From: Pseudomonadota bacterium
GTDB taxonomy: Bacteria > Pseudomonadota > Gammaproteobacteria > Burkholderiales > Ferrovaceae
Length of the DNA stretch: 13,387 nucleotides
Direction: 5' to 3'
NCBI GenBank assembly: GCA_021804705.1
Contig: JAJZHC010000020.1
Location: 1-13,387 of the forward strand
The position numbers were made by a program, and so were the translations under genes. This document shows, one piece after another, positions 7,008-13,387 of this stretch (position 1 is the stretch's first letter; every line of letters starts with the position of its first letter). The notes beneath the pieces were generated by a model. The model saw nothing but the letters and a program-made list of their open reading frames with translations, was not told the origin of the DNA and searched no databases.

Positions 7008-9335
7008 GTGTCCCGCGCGCTGGAAGATTACGCCGAACTGCTGGAAGGAATAGCCGCGCCCTGTCGCCAGGCTCTGGAAGACGAATGGGGAGAAGCCAGC
7101 AAAATCCTGTCAGCACGAGGACTGGACAATTATCTCAAGGGAGCAGCCGCGCTTGCCCGGTTAGGCAGGGGTACGGACCTCGTGCTGGACTGGATCGGGG
7201 CCGCACCCCAGGTGGCGCGAGAGGTGGGTGAGGATGTCTTGCCCGAACTTGCCGAAACGGCCATGGGGTTTGCCTCGCGCACATCCGGCGCGGTGATCGA
7301 GCGCATGCTCGCCACTGCTCCCATTGCAGCCCGACGATTTGCTGATGGCGCCCTGTTTCGTCATTACCTGCAGTTTCTCAACCACCTGATCGGCCAGGCG
7401 CCACGAGGCGTGAGGCCGATGCTGGAGCATCTGGATGCGCTGCTGTCCCAGCTGACGCTGGGCGGTTTGCGTCGTTGGGCTCTCTGGGGCGCACATGCAC
7501 ACCGCACCGACTACGCGGCGCAAATCGAATACTTCGGCCTCTCCTCGCGGGAGGCGCAGGCCATGCTGCAGAAGGAGCGCAAGGGCACCCTGTTTGTGGA
7601 TGTGCACAGGCGCATCAACATGTACCTGCGTGCGTTGTGGGCGCGTGATTTTTTCATGCGGCCCACCTCTGGCGACTTCGAAACCCGGGAAGGTTATCGC
7701 CCGTATATCGAAGGGTATCTCATGCACCTGCCTGACGCGTTTGATGATGGGGCAGGCGTGAGCGGACTGGAGCTCTACCGGGCCGCGGCTGCGCATTGTG
7801 CCGCGCATCTGGTGGCGACCACGGTCGCCCTTTCGGATGGACATATCAACCCGTTTCAGCGGGCACTCATCGGCCTGATCGAAGATGCCCGGGTGGAGGC
7901 GCTGGCCATCCGGCGCTTTCCGGGGCTGCAACAACTCTGGGCGCGTTGCCATACCACAAGCCCCGAGCAGAACAGCAGTGCTGGTGATTTCCTCAATCGC
8001 CTGGCGCGTGCGCTGCTCGATCCCTCCTATGCGGACCCCGACCCATGGGTGGCGCAGGGGAGGGCCCTCTTCGCATCGGCAGAAGCGCGTTGGGACACAA
8101 ATGAAGTGTCCTGGGAGCTAGGGATGCGGCTTGCCCAGGAATTTACGAAGACGGGCTTGAGCTATCACCCTCGTACGGACGGGCAGCGCGCTCCCTATCG
8201 GGACGACAACCGCTATATCTGGGAATTCCAGGCGTTGGACCTGGAAGCCGCATGGGCAGCCGGGTTTGATGTGCCGCGCCAGGTGCGCCGTCGGGTCAGC
8301 CTGATGGAAATGGTCAATGAGATCGACAGCGAACTTCCTGGAGATGACGCCCAGGAAGTCTGGGTATTGGGCAGCGAGCTTTTTCCTTATGAAGACGAAG
8401 GAAAAAGCTTCAATGATCTGGAAGGCAAGGAGCCGGTGTCCGATCCCAGCCACTATGCGGAGTGGGATTACCAGATCCAGCTGGAGCGCCCCTCATGGGT
8501 GACGGTTCTGGAAAAGCGTCCCAAACGGGGTCCCCTGCAGCGCATTGACGACATTGCCGCGCGGCACAAGCGCCTCATCAACCAGATGAAGTTTGTGCTG
8601 GATGCCATGCAGCCGCAGGGTGTCACGCGCCTGCGCAAACTCGAGGAAGGCGACGACATCGACCTCAATGCTGCGCTCACCAGTATGCTCGATCTGCGGC
8701 TGGGGTTGCAGCCTGATCCGCGCATCATGATGCGCAGTGTGCGCAAGGTGCGGGATATCTCGGTGCTGGTGCTGCTGGACCTGTCCGAATCCACCAACGA
8801 ACGGGTGGTGGGTCAGGATTTCACCGTACTGGACCTCACGCGTGAGGCCACGGTGCTGCTGGCCGATGCCATCCACAAGGTGGGCGATCCCTTCGCCATC
8901 CACGGCTTTTGTTCGGATGGCCGACACGACGTGGAATATTATCGTTTCAAGGATTTTCACCAGCCCTACGATGACATGGCCAGGACACGGCTGGCCGGCA
9001 TGGCAGGAAAGCTTTCCACGCGCATGGGCGCTGCGGTGCGCCATGCCACGGCAGCGCTGGGCCAACAGCGATCCAGCAAAAAGTTGTTGCTGGTCATCAC
9101 CGATGGTGAGCCTGCCGATGTGGATGTGCGCGATCCGCAATATCTGCGTTACGATACCCGCAAGGCAGTTGAAGAAGCGCGGCGTGCCGGGATCGTGACC
9201 TATTGCATGACGCTCGATCCGCGAGCCGACCAGTATGTGTCCCGCATTTTTGGGGCGCGCCATTACATGGTGGTGGATCAGGTGGCACGACTGCCTGAAA
9301 AACTGCCCCTGCTCTATGCGGGATTGACGAGGTAA
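7008..9335 (+). CDS. cbbO: CbbO, VWA-domain adaptor subunit of RuBisCO activase
   Basis: CbbO docks one copy on the CbbQ hexamer and links it to RuBisCO. The 775-residue protein has a long helical N-terminal part, a charged linker (about 430-500), and a C-terminal von Willebrand A domain from about 583. The metal-ion-dependent adhesion site is intact: DLSES (Asp591, Ser593, Ser595), a Thr near 671 in LSTRMGAAVRHAT, and ITDGEP (Asp699). The protein resembles NorD of denitrification clusters, but lies right behind cbbQ. The start is GTG at 7008 with GGAGGG (6993-6998) nine bases upstream, overlapping the cbbQ stop, which suggests coupled translation. Length is normal for CbbO. Confidence 0.95.
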   Translation: MSRALEDYAELLEGIAAPCRQALEDEWGEASKILSARGLDNYLKGAAALARLGRGTDLVLDWIGAAPQVAREVGEDVLPELAETAMGFASRTSGAVIERMLATAPIAARRFADGALFRHYLQFLNHLIGQAPRGVRPMLEHLDALLSQLTLGGLRRWALWGAHAHRTDYAAQIEYFGLSSREAQAMLQKERKGTLFVDVHRRINMYLRALWARDFFMRPTSGDFETREGYRPYIEGYLMHLPDAFDDGAGVSGLELYRAAAAHCAAHLVATTVALSDGHINPFQRALIGLIEDARVEALAIRRFPGLQQLWARCHTTSPEQNSSAGDFLNRLARALLDPSYADPDPWVAQGRALFASAEARWDTNEVSWELGMRLAQEFTKTGLSYHPRTDGQRAPYRDDNRYIWEFQALDLEAAWAAGFDVPRQVRRRVSLMEMVNEIDSELPGDDAQEVWVLGSELFPYEDEGKSFNDLEGKEPVSDPSHYAEWDYQIQLERPSWVTVLEKRPKRGPLQRIDDIAARHKRLINQMKFVLDAMQPQGVTRLRKLEEGDDIDLNAALTSMLDLRLGLQPDPRIMMRSVRKVRDISVLVLLDLSESTNERVVGQDFTVLDLTREATVLLADAIHKVGDPFAIHGFCSDGRHDVEYYRFKDFHQPYDDMARTRLAGMAGKLSTRMGAAVRHATAALGQQRSSKKLLLVITDGEPADVDVRDPQYLRYDTRKAVEEARRAGIVTYCMTLDPRADQYVSRIFGARHYMVVDQVARLPEKLPLLYAGLTR

Positions 9336-9337
9336 CC

Positions 9338-9637
9338 ATGGAACAACGCTATCGCGGGGCGCGCAATGATGCCAATGGCGGCATGACGCACTTGGCCCAG
9401 ATCATCAAGGATGCCTGGGTTTTTGGCTTGTTGCCCGAAGACCAGGACGGTGCCGGCTGGAATGCCGGACAGATGCAGGCCCTCTACGAAAAAGTTTACG
9501 CCGAGTGGGACAAGTACGGCCATCTACCCAGTCGCCTGCCCGACGATTTGCGCGAGCGCCACACGCGCATCCACCAGGAAGCCATCAGCCGCGCCCGTGA
9601 TGGAGGCTGGGATCCGGAACTGGGAGAGAACGACTAA
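9338..9637 (+). CDS. CbbN-like small protein of unknown function, last gene of the cbb operon
   Basis: The ATG lies two bases after the cbbO stop, with ACGAGG as a ribosome site inside the end of cbbO, so it is clearly part of the operon. The 99-residue product is soluble and charged, with helix-like segments (MTHLAQIIKDAWVFGLLPED, AGQMQALYEKVYAEWDKYG) and a stretch HLPSRLPDDLRERHTRIHQEAI before a short tail. I know no domain or catalytic motif in it. In Nitrosomonas europaea an unassigned gene called cbbN follows cbbLSQO in the same place, and the size agrees; this one is probably its counterpart, but that is an inference from position. A role in CbbQO function or RuBisCO assembly is possible, not shown. 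Confidence 0.75.
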   Translation: MEQRYRGARNDANGGMTHLAQIIKDAWVFGLLPEDQDGAGWNAGQMQALYEKVYAEWDKYGHLPSRLPDDLRERHTRIHQEAISRARDGGWDPELGEND

Positions 9638-9649
9638 AGGGGGCACAAT

Positions 9650-9686
9650 CTGGGGACAGACCCCAAATTGGGGGTCTTGTCCCCAG
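9650..9686. repeat. 37-bp near-perfect palindrome between convergent genes
   Basis: CTGGGGACAGACCCC (9650-9664), a six-base centre AAATTG, then GGGGTCTTGTCCCCAG (9671-9686). The arms pair over 15 bp with one bulged T at 9677 or 9678. It begins 12 bp after the stop of the small cbb gene and touches the stop codon of the NYN gene on the other strand. GGGGACAGACCCC-type words are familiar to me as dispersed palindromes in proteobacterial genomes, some linked to REP-associated transposases. No second copy is in this window. It could work as a two-way transcription barrier, although it lacks long T runs. Confidence 0.8.
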
Positions 9687-10664
9687 TTACTCCGCTGCCA
9701 CCTTGCGCGGACGCCTCGTGCGCGTGGCAGGCTTGCGCGCAGGTTTCTCGGCTTTTGGCGCTTCAGCCGTCGCGGCTTCCACCACAGAAACCACTGATGC
9801 GGGGGGCTCGTGGATGGGCTCTGCGGCAGGGGCGGCAGTGCTGCTGCGAAATACGTAGGCGCCTGATTTCTCGTCGCGTCCAAACTCAAGCAGGCCGCGT
9901 GCCTGCGCCTCTTCCAGCAGGTTGCCAAAGGCGCGAAAGCCATAGTACGACTCGTTGAAATCGGGTTTGCGACGCTTGATGGCTTCTTTCAGGACGGAAG
10001 CCCAGATTTTACCGCTGTCCCCCCGCTCGGCCACCAGCGCATCAAAAGTTTCCACGGCCATTTCAATAGCCTGGGTCTTCCGCGCTTCCCAGCCTTCCTT
10101 GTCCCGGGGGCGTTTTTCATCTTCGGGCGAGCGTTTTTCGGCGGCATGGGCGCCGCGCGTTTCGCGCTTCGCAGCGGCACGCTGGCTTTCGCGCACCAGG
10201 TCGTCGTAGAAGATGAATTCATCGCAATTGGCGATGAGCAGGTCAGAGGTGGATTGCTTCACACCCACCCCGATCACCTGCTTGGCATTTTCGCGCAGTT
10301 TCGAGACAAGGGGGGAAAAGTCCGAGTCGCCGCTGATGATGACGAAGGTATTGACGTGCGACTTGGTGTAACACAGATCGAGCGCGTCCACCACGAGGCG
10401 GATGTCCGCCGAATTCTTGCCGGACTGGCGGACGTGGGGAATTTCGATCAGCTCGAAATTGGCTTCGTGCATGGTGGCCTTGAAACCCTTGTAGCGTTCC
10501 CAGTCGCAATAGGCTTTCTTGACGACGATGCTGCCCTTGAGCAGCAGGCGCTCCAGCACCGGCTTGATGTCGAATTTTTCGTATTTGGCGTCGCGCACGC
10601 CCAGGGCCACGTTTTCGAAGTCGCAGAACAGGGCCATGCTGACGGTTTCTTGGGCTGATGCCAT
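9687..10664 (-). CDS. NYN-domain nuclease-like protein with C-terminal LOTUS (OST-HTH) domain
   Basis: Residues about 9-155 form a NYN/DUF88 domain of the LabA group, a PIN-like fold. The acidic metal-site residues are in place: FCDFENVALG (Asp15, Asn18), NSADIRLVVDAL (Asp87) and ISGDSDF (Asp113, Asp115). A charged linker is followed at about 215-275 by a winged-helix LOTUS/OST-HTH domain (GKIWASVLKEAIKRRKPDF to GAYVFR). The last 50 residues are rich in Ala, Pro and Lys and end in a basic RTRRPRK patch. RNA cleavage or binding is the likely activity; no target is known to me. The start at 10664 has GGAG six bases upstream and gives the usual MAS start; an ATG at 10676 would add four residues. 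It lies 54 bp after the metallophosphoesterase gene, in the same direction. Confidence 0.88.
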   Translation of the reverse strand: MASAQETVSMALFCDFENVALGVRDAKYEKFDIKPVLERLLLKGSIVVKKAYCDWERYKGFKATMHEANFELIEIPHVRQSGKNSADIRLVVDALDLCYTKSHVNTFVIISGDSDFSPLVSKLRENAKQVIGVGVKQSTSDLLIANCDEFIFYDDLVRESQRAAAKRETRGAHAAEKRSPEDEKRPRDKEGWEARKTQAIEMAVETFDALVAERGDSGKIWASVLKEAIKRRKPDFNESYYGFRAFGNLLEEAQARGLLEFGRDEKSGAYVFRSSTAAPAAEPIHEPPASVVSVVEAATAEAPKAEKPARKPATRTRRPRKVAAE

Positions 10665-10718
10665 GTCATTCTCCATAGGGCAATGGCCTCCATGATAGCC
10701 ATTCCCACGCTGCGCGAT

Positions 10719-11453
10719 TCAGATTTCGAACATCCAGTCCGAAATAAATCCGGTGTGTTCCCGGGGCACGCCGCGGGGGTTGGACAACACGCGGGTGCCC
10801 GCAATCGTGTAGTCGACGGCAAGGTGGGTGTGACCGTGAATCCAGAACGCGGCAGGCGGCCCCAGCAAATTTTCCCACCGGTTGGCGAAGGAAGCGTCGA
10901 GGGGGCCCGAAGGGTAGGGCTGCTGCGCCAGCGATTGCATGGCAGGCGCATGGTGGGTGATGACCACCGTGGTTCCTGCAAAGGGTTCGGCCAACCGTTG
11001 TGTCAGCCAGAGCCGGGCCGAATGGTTGCGGACCTTGAAATCCGCAGCTTGGGCCAGCCGCCCGTTGGCTGCCCGGATGCACTCGAAATCCTTGAAGCGT
11101 ACCCGGGCGCTCCACTCCGCCAGGGGGGCGTCACCGGTGGCACCAAAGTCAGTCCAGCCCGTGGCCGCAAGAAACCGGATGCCCTCCCGGATGACCTCGT
11201 TTTCGTCGAGAAAGCGCACATGGTCGTCGCTCGCTTCCCGCAACAGGTCATGGGTGCGTTCCAGATGCCCGTGGTAGTACTCGTGGTTGCCTGCAATGTA
11301 GAACACCGGGCAGTCATAGGTGCGCCGCGCCCAGGTCAAGCCGCGGATGCCTTCGTCGATGTCTCCGGCCAGAATCACGAGGTCGGCTTCGCGGACCACG
11401 GGTTGGTAAGGATCGCGTTCGTTGTGCAGATCGGAAAGGAAATGGATTTTCAT
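10719..11453 (-). CDS. Calcineurin-like metallophosphoesterase
   Basis: A 244-residue cytoplasmic protein with all metal-binding motifs of the family in order: SDLHNE (Asp8, His10), GDIDEG (Asp31), GNHEYY (Asn56, His57), THHAP (His167) and GHTH (His208, His210). It should bind two divalent metal ions and hydrolyse a phosphoester; the substrate cannot be told. No signal peptide or membrane span is seen. The start ATG has AGGAA close in front. The NYN gene follows in the same direction after 54 bp, so the two may be transcribed together. The YceI-like gene starts about 30 bp away on the other strand. Confidence 0.9.
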   Translation of the reverse strand: MKIHFLSDLHNERDPYQPVVREADLVILAGDIDEGIRGLTWARRTYDCPVFYIAGNHEYYHGHLERTHDLLREASDDHVRFLDENEVIREGIRFLAATGWTDFGATGDAPLAEWSARVRFKDFECIRAANGRLAQAADFKVRNHSARLWLTQRLAEPFAGTTVVITHHAPAMQSLAQQPYPSGPLDASFANRWENLLGPPAAFWIHGHTHLAVDYTIAGTRVLSNPRGVPREHTGFISDWMFEI

Positions 11454-11483
11454 CTTCCTGATCGTAAATCGGCTAGGATGAGC

Positions 11484-12152
11484 ATGCCCATGAAAGCCAT
11501 TTTATCCATTTTTGTAGTTGCCGGCCTGATGGCATCCTGTGCTGCGCCACCCCGGACAGCACCTCCTGCCGCCATGCTGGTGCAGGCTTCCGTGCCGGGG
11601 TCTGCAACCGCACTGCGGGTGGATTCAAGCCGATCGCTCGTGACCTTGCGGGTGTATCGCGGCGGGCCCCTGGCGCGCCTGGGTCATGACCACATCGTTG
11701 CAAGCCATGATGTGACCGGTTTCGTGGACATGAAGGCGGGTTATGCCGAACTGGCCGTGCCGCTTGACCGGCTGACCGTGGATGAACCCGCCTTGCGTGC
11801 AGCAGCAGGATGGGCGCCAGAAGTGTCGCCGGAGGCCATTGCCGGGACGCGCCGCAACATGCTGGTCAAGGTATTGCAGGCGGACAGGTTTCCGTTGGCG
11901 CAGATTCGCATCACGCGACGGGATCTTGCCGATGCCACTCTGGAAGTGGCCATCACCCTCCATGGCGTGACGCATACCGGGCTTGTACAGGCCCGGATTG
12001 CAGCGCCTTCGCAGAAGGAGGTTACCGTGGCTGGCCGCATGACGCTCAACCAGAGCGACTTTCGCATCACGCCATTTTCCGTGATGGGTGGGGCTTTGCA
12101 GGTACAGGACACGGTTGAGGTTGAATTCAGTGTTGCAGCATCGGTTCTTTAA
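11484..12152 (+). CDS. YceI-like lipoprotein
   Basis: The 222-residue product starts with a lipoprotein signal (MKAILSIFVVAGLMASC), with Cys19 as the probable lipid-bearing residue; methionine at -3 makes the lipobox slightly unusual. After a Pro/Ala-rich linker, residues about 42-220 look like a YceI domain, a lipocalin-like beta barrel: VDSSRSLVTLRVYRGGPLARLGHDH, then LDRLTVDEPALR, ITLHGVTHTG and a C-terminal strand VEVEFSVAA. YceI proteins bind isoprenoid-type lipids in the periplasm; the ligand here is unknown. ATGs at 11478, 11484 and 11490 are all in frame. 11484 was chosen because AGGA lies five bases before it. The frame stays open far upstream, but that part is antisense to the phosphoesterase. 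Confidence 0.8.
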   Translation: MPMKAILSIFVVAGLMASCAAPPRTAPPAAMLVQASVPGSATALRVDSSRSLVTLRVYRGGPLARLGHDHIVASHDVTGFVDMKAGYAELAVPLDRLTVDEPALRAAAGWAPEVSPEAIAGTRRNMLVKVLQADRFPLAQIRITRRDLADATLEVAITLHGVTHTGLVQARIAAPSQKEVTVAGRMTLNQSDFRITPFSVMGGALQVQDTVEVEFSVAASVL

Positions 12153-12340
12153 AAAAGAAATACCTTGCATATTTACGCCATTGCGCGCACACTCCCTGCC
12201 TTGCGATCTTCAAGTAGTATCGTTGTTGTCTGGTTCAGTACCCTGAAGCTTTCAGGTATTTCTCCCTTCATCATCCTGCCGTCTTGAGCATCGCTCCCTG
12301 GGAGCATCTCCCTTATTTTTATTTTTTAGGATATCAAGAC
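12153..12340 (+). promoter_or_regulatory. Leader region of the cold shock gene with hairpins
   Basis: This 188-bp gap has no ORF worth calling. It holds a hairpin at 12239-12258 (CCTGAA/TTCAGG with GCT loop, extended by TA/TA around a bulged C), a palindrome GCTCCC-T-GGGAGC at 12293-12305, and a direct repeat GAGCATC at 12286-12292 and 12302-12308, 16 bp apart. A T-rich tract and AGGA (12328-12331) lead to the cspA ATG. Long structured leaders are usual for cold shock genes, where they act as RNA thermometers. I could not fix the promoter; TAGTAT at 12214-12219 is a weak -10 candidate. Confidence 0.45.
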
Positions 12341-12547
12341 ATGGCAACAGGTACAGTGAAGTGGTTCAACGATTCGAAGGGTTTTGGGTTTGTCACTCCG
12401 GATGCCGGCGGTGAAGATCTCTTCGCTCATTTTTCCGCGATTCAGTCTTCGGGTTTCAAGACATTGAAGGAAGGCCAAAAGGTTTCCTTCGAAGTCACGC
12501 AAGGGCCCAAGGGACAGCAAGCTTCCAACATTCGCCCGGCTGATTAA
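12341..12547 (+). CDS. cspA: Cold shock protein, CspA family
   Basis: A 68-residue single-strand nucleic-acid-binding protein of the classic cold shock fold. RNP1 KGFGFV (13-18) and RNP2 DLFAHF (26-31) are intact, and the N-terminus MATGTVKWFND is typical. It acts as an RNA chaperone that opens mRNA structure. The start is ATG with AGGA nine bases upstream; an in-frame TTG at 12284 would add residues unlike the family. infA follows after 12 bp. Paralogues are common, so the exact letter of the symbol is uncertain. Confidence 0.95.
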   Translation: MATGTVKWFNDSKGFGFVTPDAGGEDLFAHFSAIQSSGFKTLKEGQKVSFEVTQGPKGQQASNIRPAD

Positions 12548-12559
12548 GCAGCCCGCGGC

Positions 12560-12817
12560 ATGGCCAAAGAAGAACTGATCGAAATGAGTGGCGTGGTGCG
12601 TGAAGTCCTTCCTGATTCACGCTTCCGGGTCACTCTCGACAACGGCCACGACCTCATCGCCTACTCGGCCGGTAAGATGCGCAAGCACCACATCCGGATC
12701 CTGGCGGGCGATAAGGTCTCTCTCGAACTTTCTCCGTACGACCTCAGCAAGGGACGCATCACCTTCCGCCACATTGAAGGCGGCTGGACGGGTGGTCCTC
12801 AGCGACGCAGGTACTAG
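12560..12817 (+). CDS. infA: Translation initiation factor IF-1 (isolated paralogue with C-terminal tail)
   Basis: IF-1 binds the A site of the 30S subunit during initiation. The OB fold is clear: MAKEELIEMSGVVREVLPDS, FRVTLDNGHDLIAY, GKMRKHHIRILAGDKV, LELSPYDLSKGRITFR. At 85 residues it is about 13 longer than the E. coli protein, because of a basic, glycine-rich tail (HIEGGWTGGPQRRRY). It starts 12 bp after cspA and has no clear Shine-Dalgarno sequence, so coupling with cspA translation is likely. In most betaproteobacteria another infA sits in the ribosomal protein cluster, which is not here, so this is probably the second copy. Confidence 0.93.
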   Translation: MAKEELIEMSGVVREVLPDSRFRVTLDNGHDLIAYSAGKMRKHHIRILAGDKVSLELSPYDLSKGRITFRHIEGGWTGGPQRRRY

Positions 12818-12861
12818 GCACTAAATTTTTGTTACATAATTTCTCATATTATTTTTAGTGC
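12818..12861. repeat. Inverted repeat upstream of the sulfite oxidase-family gene
   Basis: GCACTAAA (12818-12825) and TTTAGTGC (12854-12861) form perfect 8-bp arms around a 28-bp AT-rich spacer. The left arm starts right after the infA stop; the right arm ends six bases before a perfect TATAAT. It could be a regulator binding site for the downstream gene or part of an infA terminator. The long spacer and lack of a T run behind it favour an operator. Confidence 0.6.
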
Positions 12862-12867
12862 TAACCC

Positions 12868-12873
12868 TATAAT
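12868..12873 (+). promoter_or_regulatory. -10 box for the sulfite oxidase-family gene
   Basis: TATAAT is a perfect sigma-70 -10 hexamer, 43 bp before the ATG. At the right distance upstream only a weak -35 (around 12845-12850) is seen, which would suit an activator-dependent promoter using the nearby inverted repeat. Confidence 0.55.
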
Positions 12874-12916
12874 TTCCCGACCTTAAAGAACACCGTGTTG
12901 GGAGAGAGTAGGGACT

Positions 12917-13387
12917 ATGTTTGACAATGACCGACCCAACGCCGCAAGGCGGGGGGTGCTGCGCACATTGGCGGGTGCGGCAGCAGCCTTGACCAGTGCC
13001 ACACGGACTGCCTGGGGTAACCAGCAGTCGGACGCGCTGGACCTTCCCTTTGAAAACGGGCACCGCGATCTTGCGGTTTTTCCGCAAAAGCGCCCCCTCA
13101 TTCTCCTCAGCAACCGGCCACCACAACTGGAAACCCCCTTTTCAGTTTTCGGGGAAGGTCTGTTTACGCCCAACGATGCCTTTTTTGTCCGTTACCACTG
13201 GAGTGAGGTGCCCACCACCGTGGATTTGCAGACATACCGGTTGCGTGTATCGGGCAAGGTGGACAAGCCCCTTGCGTTGTCGCTTGCCGAGATCAAACAG
13301 CTCGCCGACCCCGTGGTTCTGGCCGCCGTTAACCAGTGTTCTGGCAACGGTCGCGGTCTGCAAAAACCGCGTGTCAACGGGGGCCAG
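12917..13387 (+). CDS. Tat-exported sulfite oxidase-family molybdopterin oxidoreductase (5' part)
   Basis: The first 157 codons; the gene runs off the right edge. A twin-arginine signal is at the N-terminus (ARRGVLRTLAGAAAA, Arg11-Arg12), with likely cleavage near AWG (32-34), so the enzyme should work in the periplasm. TPNDAFFVRYHW (84-95), the YRLRVSGKVDKPLALSLAEI segment and VNQCSGNGRG with Cys141, the presumed molybdenum ligand, mark the sulfite oxidase fold. SorA- or SoxC-like sulfite dehydrogenase is the best guess, oxidising sulfite to sulfate with electrons to cytochrome c; another substrate is possible because the dimerisation domain is not visible. The ATG has a GGGA-type ribosome site (12911-12914). 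Confidence 0.8.
   Translation, partial: MFDNDRPNAARRGVLRTLAGAAAALTSATRTAWGNQQSDALDLPFENGHRDLAVFPQKRPLILLSNRPPQLETPFSVFGEGLFTPNDAFFVRYHWSEVPTTVDLQTYRLRVSGKVDKPLALSLAEIKQLADPVVLAAVNQCSGNGRGLQKPRVNGGQ

Noticed and set aside
6190..9335. cbbQ/cbbO as norQ/norD of denitrification
   Set aside because: The families are related, but the genes follow cbbLS directly and no nitric oxide reductase genes are present.
10683..11477. Long open frame on the plus strand running into the YceI-like gene
   Set aside because: It is antisense to the metallophosphoesterase, whose motifs are complete. Only the part from about 11484 has a signal peptide and ribosome site; the rest is a GC-driven open frame.
12153..12173. 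TTCTTT/AAAGAA hairpin after the YceI-like gene as a terminator
   Set aside because: The stem is short and made of A-T pairs with almost no G-C, and no T run follows, so termination is not supported.
1..13387. CRISPR array, tRNA, rRNA or intact insertion sequence
   Set aside because: No regular spaced repeats, no tRNA-like cloverleaf sequence and no transposase frame were seen on either strand.

Overview
The window looks like a chromosomal piece of an autotrophic (carbon-dioxide-fixing) proteobacterium, most likely a betaproteobacterium. This rests on a complete form I RuBisCO gene set with its CbbQ/CbbO activase, a cold shock protein next to an isolated IF-1, a NYN nuclease of a type I associate with betaproteobacteria, and moderately high GC content. 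The genus cannot be named from sequence alone. A sulfite-oxidase-family gene at the right edge would fit a sulfur-oxidising lifestyle, but it is incomplete here.

Layout. Positions 2-1066 hold the 3' end of a conjugative coupling protein gene (TraD, SXT/TOL type) and a short membrane protein gene, the normal neighbours in integrative conjugative elements. The conjugation module stops there. A small acidic ORF on the minus strand (1082-1240) and a DMT-family transporter (1313-2224) follow. Next is a three-part signalling protein, HDOD + receiver-like + GGDEF (2304-4178), predicted to make cyclic di-GMP.

The core is the operon cbbL-cbbS-cbbQ-cbbO plus a small CbbN-like gene (4310-9637). CbbL and CbbS form RuBisCO; CbbQ (MoxR AAA+ ATPase) and CbbO (VWA protein) form the activase that strips inhibitory sugar phosphates from it. 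No carboxysome genes are present, and CbbS carries the six-residue N-terminal insertion expected of the carboxysome-independent form IAq type. A strong intrinsic terminator lies between cbbS and cbbQ and probably makes RuBisCO far more abundant than its activase. An AT-rich leader before cbbL is the likely control region.

The operon converges on a minus-strand pair, a metallophosphoesterase and a NYN-LOTUS RNA-binding/nuclease-like protein (11453-9687). A 37-bp near-perfect palindrome separates the two stop codons. A YceI-like lipoprotein gene is divergent from the phosphoesterase, with only about 30 bp between the starts. A cspA-infA pair (cold shock protein and a tailed second IF-1) follows behind a structured leader. 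Last is the 5' end of a Tat-exported molybdopterin oxidoreductase of the sulfite oxidase family, preceded by an inverted repeat and a perfect -10 box.

No stretch above 300 bp lacks a gene; the longest gap (12153-12340) is the cspA leader. No tRNA, rRNA, CRISPR array or intact insertion sequence was seen. I see no clear evidence of a wholly new system. The best leads are the terminator inside the cbb operon, the conserved unknown gene after cbbO, the small antisense ORF at the end of the conjugation fragment, the palindrome, and the inverted repeat before the sulfite oxidase gene.
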